From Ramlibacter cellulosilyticus (GTDB lineage Bacteria > Pseudomonadota > Gammaproteobacteria > Burkholderiales > Burkholderiaceae_C), in the NCBI RefSeq assembly GCF_014297465.1, contig NZ_JACORT010000009.1, positions 124,001 through 188,000 of the forward strand: a stretch of 64,000 nt of DNA, in the 5' to 3' direction. The position numbers and the translations under genes were made by a program. Below, one piece after another: positions 61,629-64,000 of this stretch. The stretch's first letter is position 1. Every line of letters starts with the position of its first letter. Below the pieces are notes generated by a model. That model was not told the DNA's origin. It worked only from the letters and a program-made list of their open reading frames with translations, and did no database searches.

Positions 61629-62576
61629 GTGGACCGCCTCCAGAACATCGAAACCTTCGTCCGCGTGGCGCAGACGCAAAGCTTCGCCGAAGCCGCGCGG
61701 CAGCTGCGCGTGGCCAAGTCGGTGGTGACCACGCGCATCAAGCAGCTGGAGGACTATCTCGGCGGCCCGCTGTTCCACCGCAGCACGCGCGTGGTGCGCC
61801 TCTCGGAGCTCGGGCAGGCCTTCCTGCGCGATTGCACCGAGCTCGTGGGCCGCGCCAACGACATCGTCGACCAGATGCGCGACGTGCGCGGCCGGCCCGC
61901 CGGCACCCTGCGCGTGCACGCGCTCACCGGCTTCGTGCTGGGGCACTTCGGCGCGCTGCTGCGCGACTTCCAGGCGCGCTACCCGGACATCCGCCTCGAG
62001 CTGATGGTGAGCGACGCGGTGGTGGATCCGGTGCAGGCGGGCGTCGACTGCGCGCTGCAGATCTTTCCCGCGGCTTCGACCGAACTCATCTCGCGCCCGC
62101 TCTTTCCCGTGCGCCGCGTGTTCTGCGCGACGCCGCAATACCTGGCCGCGCACCCCGAGCCGCAGGACCCGCGCGACCTGCACCACCACAAGCTGGGGCT
62201 CTACTCCGGCTACCCCACGCGCGACCGCTGGACCTTCCACCGCGATGGCGGGGAGCTCACCACCTATCTCGCGGCGGCGCTCCTCACGAACAGCGTGCAC
62301 CTGCTGCGCGAGTACGCGCTGGAGCACGCCGGCATCGTCTGCCTGCCGACGCTGGTCGCCGGCGACGAGATCCGTGACGGGCGCCTGAAGGTGGTGCTGC
62401 CGGCGTACCAGCTCTCGTCGTTCTGGCTGAGCGCGGTGTATGCGGGCACCTCCCGGAATGCCTTCAAGCTGAAGCTGTTCATGGAGCACATCACCGACGC
62501 GTTCGCGAAGGTGCCGCCGTGGGATGGGGCGTTGATCGAGAAAGGTGTCCTGCCGAAGGAGTTGGTGGAGGCGTGA
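61629..62576 (+). CDS. LysR-type transcriptional regulator
   Basis: 315 aa from GTG 61629. N-terminal helix-turn-helix: NIETFVRVAQTQSFAEAARQLRVAKSVVTTRIKQLEDYLGGPLFHRSTR. C-terminal effector domain (~90-300; GTLRVHALTGFVLGHFGALLRDFQARYPDIRLELMVSD). Sits just before the dioxygenase genes on the same strand, with a dyad in between that fits its operator. Likely activator of the hydroquinone genes, with an aromatic intermediate as inducer. It may also act on the TRAP unit upstream (inference). Confidence 0.93.
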   Translation: MDRLQNIETFVRVAQTQSFAEAARQLRVAKSVVTTRIKQLEDYLGGPLFHRSTRVVRLSELGQAFLRDCTELVGRANDIVDQMRDVRGRPAGTLRVHALTGFVLGHFGALLRDFQARYPDIRLELMVSDAVVDPVQAGVDCALQIFPAASTELISRPLFPVRRVFCATPQYLAAHPEPQDPRDLHHHKLGLYSGYPTRDRWTFHRDGGELTTYLAAALLTNSVHLLREYALEHAGIVCLPTLVAGDEIRDGRLKVVLPAYQLSSFWLSAVYAGTSRNAFKLKLFMEHITDAFAKVPPWDGALIEKGVLPKELVEA

Positions 62577-62585
62577 GCGCCGTTC

Positions 62586-62709
62586 GGTGGGGTTCGCGTT
62601 CGCTCACCGTCCGCGGCTTCGCCGCGCCACCCCACGAATCCGCGCAGGTTCCCGCGCCGTAGGGTGGCGCCGCGCCAGCGGCGGAAGGTGAGCGTCAGCG
62701 ACCCCCACC
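62586..62709. repeat. REP pair, locus G (GTAG type 2)
   Basis: Reverse unit from 62586 (GGTGGGGTTCGCG..GCGCCACCC) and forward unit 62660-62709 (GTAGGGTGGCGCC..CCCCACC). Very similar to locus F, so the LysR gene is bracketed by two type-2 pairs. Confidence 0.85.
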
Positions 62710-62732
62710 GATCGCCCCGGGTAAACCCGCAC

Positions 62733-62757
62733 GATTGTTCGCTCCCCCCGAACAATC
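62733..62757. promoter_or_regulatory. LysR-type operator (perfect dyad)
   Basis: GATTGTTCG, 7 bases, CGAACAATC: perfect 9-bp inverted repeat. It contains the LysR T-N11-A rule (T 62739, A 62751). It starts 24 bases after REP locus G and ends 76 bases before the dioxygenase start at 62834, a usual distance for LTTR recognition sites. Confidence 0.62.
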
Positions 62758-62833
62758 CAGTCACGATCTGCCCCCTACCGGCCGAGCCACGCGCTTCCTA
62801 AAGTTCGCGTCCACCGAACCGAGGAGACAGCGC

Positions 62834-63340
62834 ATGGCCGTGGCTTACCAGACCCGCTTCGGGTCGCTTTCCAGTTACGAGAAGGGGCGCGTGGAGCCGA
62901 TCGCGGACGACGTGCGCCACTACGCGTTCAGCAACTGCTTCGAGACCGCCAGCCGCAGCGGGCCCTACGAGCGGGTCGTGTTCGGACAGAACCAGATCTA
63001 CGTGCTCGAGGTGGCGCGCGCCGAAGGCTCCTCGCCCTGGTACACCTGCGCGCACGACGAGTTCGCGCTGTGCATGGATGGCGAGGTCGAGGTCCACCTC
63101 ATCCAGTTGCAGGCTTCGCAGCACGTCCCCGACGCCGACCACAACGGCGCCGTGCTCGTCGAAGGCGAGCCGCAGGGCGCCAGGATGGGCTGGATGAAGC
63201 TGCGCCGCGGCCACCAGGCGCTGCTGCCGAAGAACACCGCCTACCAGTTCCGCTCGGCCCAGCCGGCCGTGCTGGTGCTGCAGACGTGCAAGGGCCAGCT
63301 CTCCGTCGAGAAGTGGGCCGAGATCTGCCAGGTGAAGTGA
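62834..63340 (+). CDS. hapC: Hydroquinone 1,2-dioxygenase small subunit
   Basis: 168 aa. Matches what I know of HapC/HqdA-type proteins: a single cupin-like beta fold (ERVVFGQNQIYVLEVARAEGSSPWYTCAHDEFALCMDGEVEVHLIQL, GWMKLRRGHQALLPKNTAYQFRSAQPAVLVLQT), without iron ligands expected on their own. The GAGGAGA ribosome site is 7 bases before ATG 62834. Co-transcribed with the large subunit 10 bases downstream. The pathway would open hydroquinone (for example from 4-nitrophenol or 4-hydroxyacetophenone) to 4-hydroxymuconic semialdehyde. Confidence 0.75.
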   Translation: MAVAYQTRFGSLSSYEKGRVEPIADDVRHYAFSNCFETASRSGPYERVVFGQNQIYVLEVARAEGSSPWYTCAHDEFALCMDGEVEVHLIQLQASQHVPDADHNGAVLVEGEPQGARMGWMKLRRGHQALLPKNTAYQFRSAQPAVLVLQTCKGQLSVEKWAEICQVK

Positions 63341-63350
63341 GGGGACGACC

Positions 63351-64000
63351 ATGAACGAGCACGGTTACCAGGACTTCCGGCTGGGCAGCTTCACGTTCGC
63401 CCGCGACGAATATTTCGCCCACATCCGCTGGACCACGCGCGACGGCCGCCCGCTGTCGCACACCATGGACGTCGGCAATTACCTGCGCGCGCTGATGCGC
63501 GACGTGGCCTGGGGTTTCTTCTACGGCTGGGTGAACTTCGACCAGGTGCTGGGCACGGTCAACCACTACAAGTCGGTGGACCTCTACGCGGGCAGCTACA
63601 ACGCCAACTTCAAGTCGGCCGGCGTCGACCTGCTGGAGAACTTCCCCACCGAGCAGATCCGCGCCACCTTCGAGCAGATGCTGGACGACTGGACCAACGA
63701 GGGCTTCGATCCCTTCGCCGCGCCGCAGGAGACCGGCACGCCTTACGGGCGCAAGCGCGGCGACAGCCGCAAGGCGATCACCCGTGCCCGCGAACTCGCG
63801 ACGCGCTGCGTGGGCCTGAAAGGCGACCTGCCGCTGCGCACCGACGAACGCGGCGCGACGATCAATCGTGCCTTCGCCGACGTGCCGCAGGACGCGCCGG
63901 AGCTGCACCCCGAGCCCGGCTTCGAGAACGAGGTGCATGCCTTCAACCTGTTCGCGTTCCTCTCGCGTTCGCAGGTGACGTGGAACCCGTCGTTCACCAG
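63351..64000 (+). CDS. hapD: Hydroquinone 1,2-dioxygenase large subunit, 5' part
   Basis: 216 complete codons, open at the right edge. GYQDFRLGSFTFARDEYFAHIRW, ALMRDVAWGFFYGWVNFDQVLG, GFDPFAAPQETGTPYGRK, FADVPQDAPELHPEPGFENEVHAFNLFAFLSRSQVTWNPS closely resemble the HapD/PnpD-type Fe(II) large subunit as I remember it. ATG 63351 has GAGGGGACG upstream (AGGGG). Expected full length about 330-340, so the iron site lies outside the window. Forms the heterotetramer with the preceding small subunit. Confidence 0.78.
   Translation, partial: MNEHGYQDFRLGSFTFARDEYFAHIRWTTRDGRPLSHTMDVGNYLRALMRDVAWGFFYGWVNFDQVLGTVNHYKSVDLYAGSYNANFKSAGVDLLENFPTEQIRATFEQMLDDWTNEGFDPFAAPQETGTPYGRKRGDSRKAITRARELATRCVGLKGDLPLRTDERGATINRAFADVPQDAPELHPEPGFENEVHAFNLFAFLSRSQVTWNPSFT

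Overview
The window is a very GC-rich stretch of bacterial chromosome with strong G/C bias at codon third positions. Gene content and order point to Burkholderiales, most likely Comamonadaceae (Ramlibacter, Caenimonas or Variovorax-like). Supporting evidence: a Bug-family (TctC) binding protein, the dusB-fis pair, the rubredoxin-pilG-pilH-pilI-pilJ-chpA twitching-motility cluster, yqgE-ruvX-pyrR-pyrB-pyrC', a TAXI-TRAP transporter, and intergenic palindromes typical of these genomes. The genus is an inference. No prophage, insertion sequence, CRISPR array or plasmid feature was seen.

Layout. 1-6.4 kb: 3' end of ffh, a periplasmic glycerophosphodiesterase, an atypical L,D-transpeptidase-fold protein, an outer-membrane barrel, an M20 amidohydrolase and a Bug protein. 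6.4-11.6 kb: miaB, a secreted hypothetical, tRNA-Met, a VWA lipoprotein and, divergent from it, an ECF sigma/anti-sigma pair. 11.6-15 kb: phenylacetate-catabolism genes (a crotonase on the minus strand, then paaG-paaI-paaK with overlapping stops and starts). 15-22.6 kb: a minus-strand run (ubiH-like, dsbC-like, M61 peptidase, DUF3108), a MOSC protein and a membrane protein with a degenerate GGDEF domain. 22.6-31 kb: ychF, two small lipoproteins, a YqaA-type protein, dusB-fis, purH, hemL and thiD. 31-41.2 kb: rubredoxin followed by a Pil-Chp chemosensory operon ending in a 2056-residue ChpA hybrid kinase.

41.4-48.4 kb: DUF5996 and photolyase genes, then yqgE-ruvX-pyrR-pyrB-pyrC'-plsC, mostly joined by ATGA/GTGA overlaps. 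The dihydroorotase-like protein has lost its HxH metal motif and is probably the structural partner of aspartate carbamoyltransferase. 48.5-53 kb: a divergent Fe3+-type ABC ATPase and fused permease, three hypotheticals and tRNA-Arg(CCT). 53-57.4 kb: moxR-GNAT-VWA, a di-haem cytochrome c4 and DUF1841. 57.5-64 kb: TAXI binding protein, fused TRAP permease and a DapA-fold enzyme, then a LysR regulator, a perfect 9-bp dyad fitting a LysR operator, and two genes for a hydroquinone 1,2-dioxygenase, the second cut by the window edge.

The most distinctive non-genic feature is a family of GTAG-headed palindromic repeats at seven loci. One locus is a nested four-unit inverted array; another unit lies in frame within the 3' end of a coding sequence inside a tight operon. 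No clearly new multi-gene system could be established. The best leads are the REP family, the sigma/anti-sigma/VWA-lipoprotein module and the altered enzymes (degenerate GGDEF, YGCIN transpeptidase-like, DapA-like protein without the usual Tyr/Thr).
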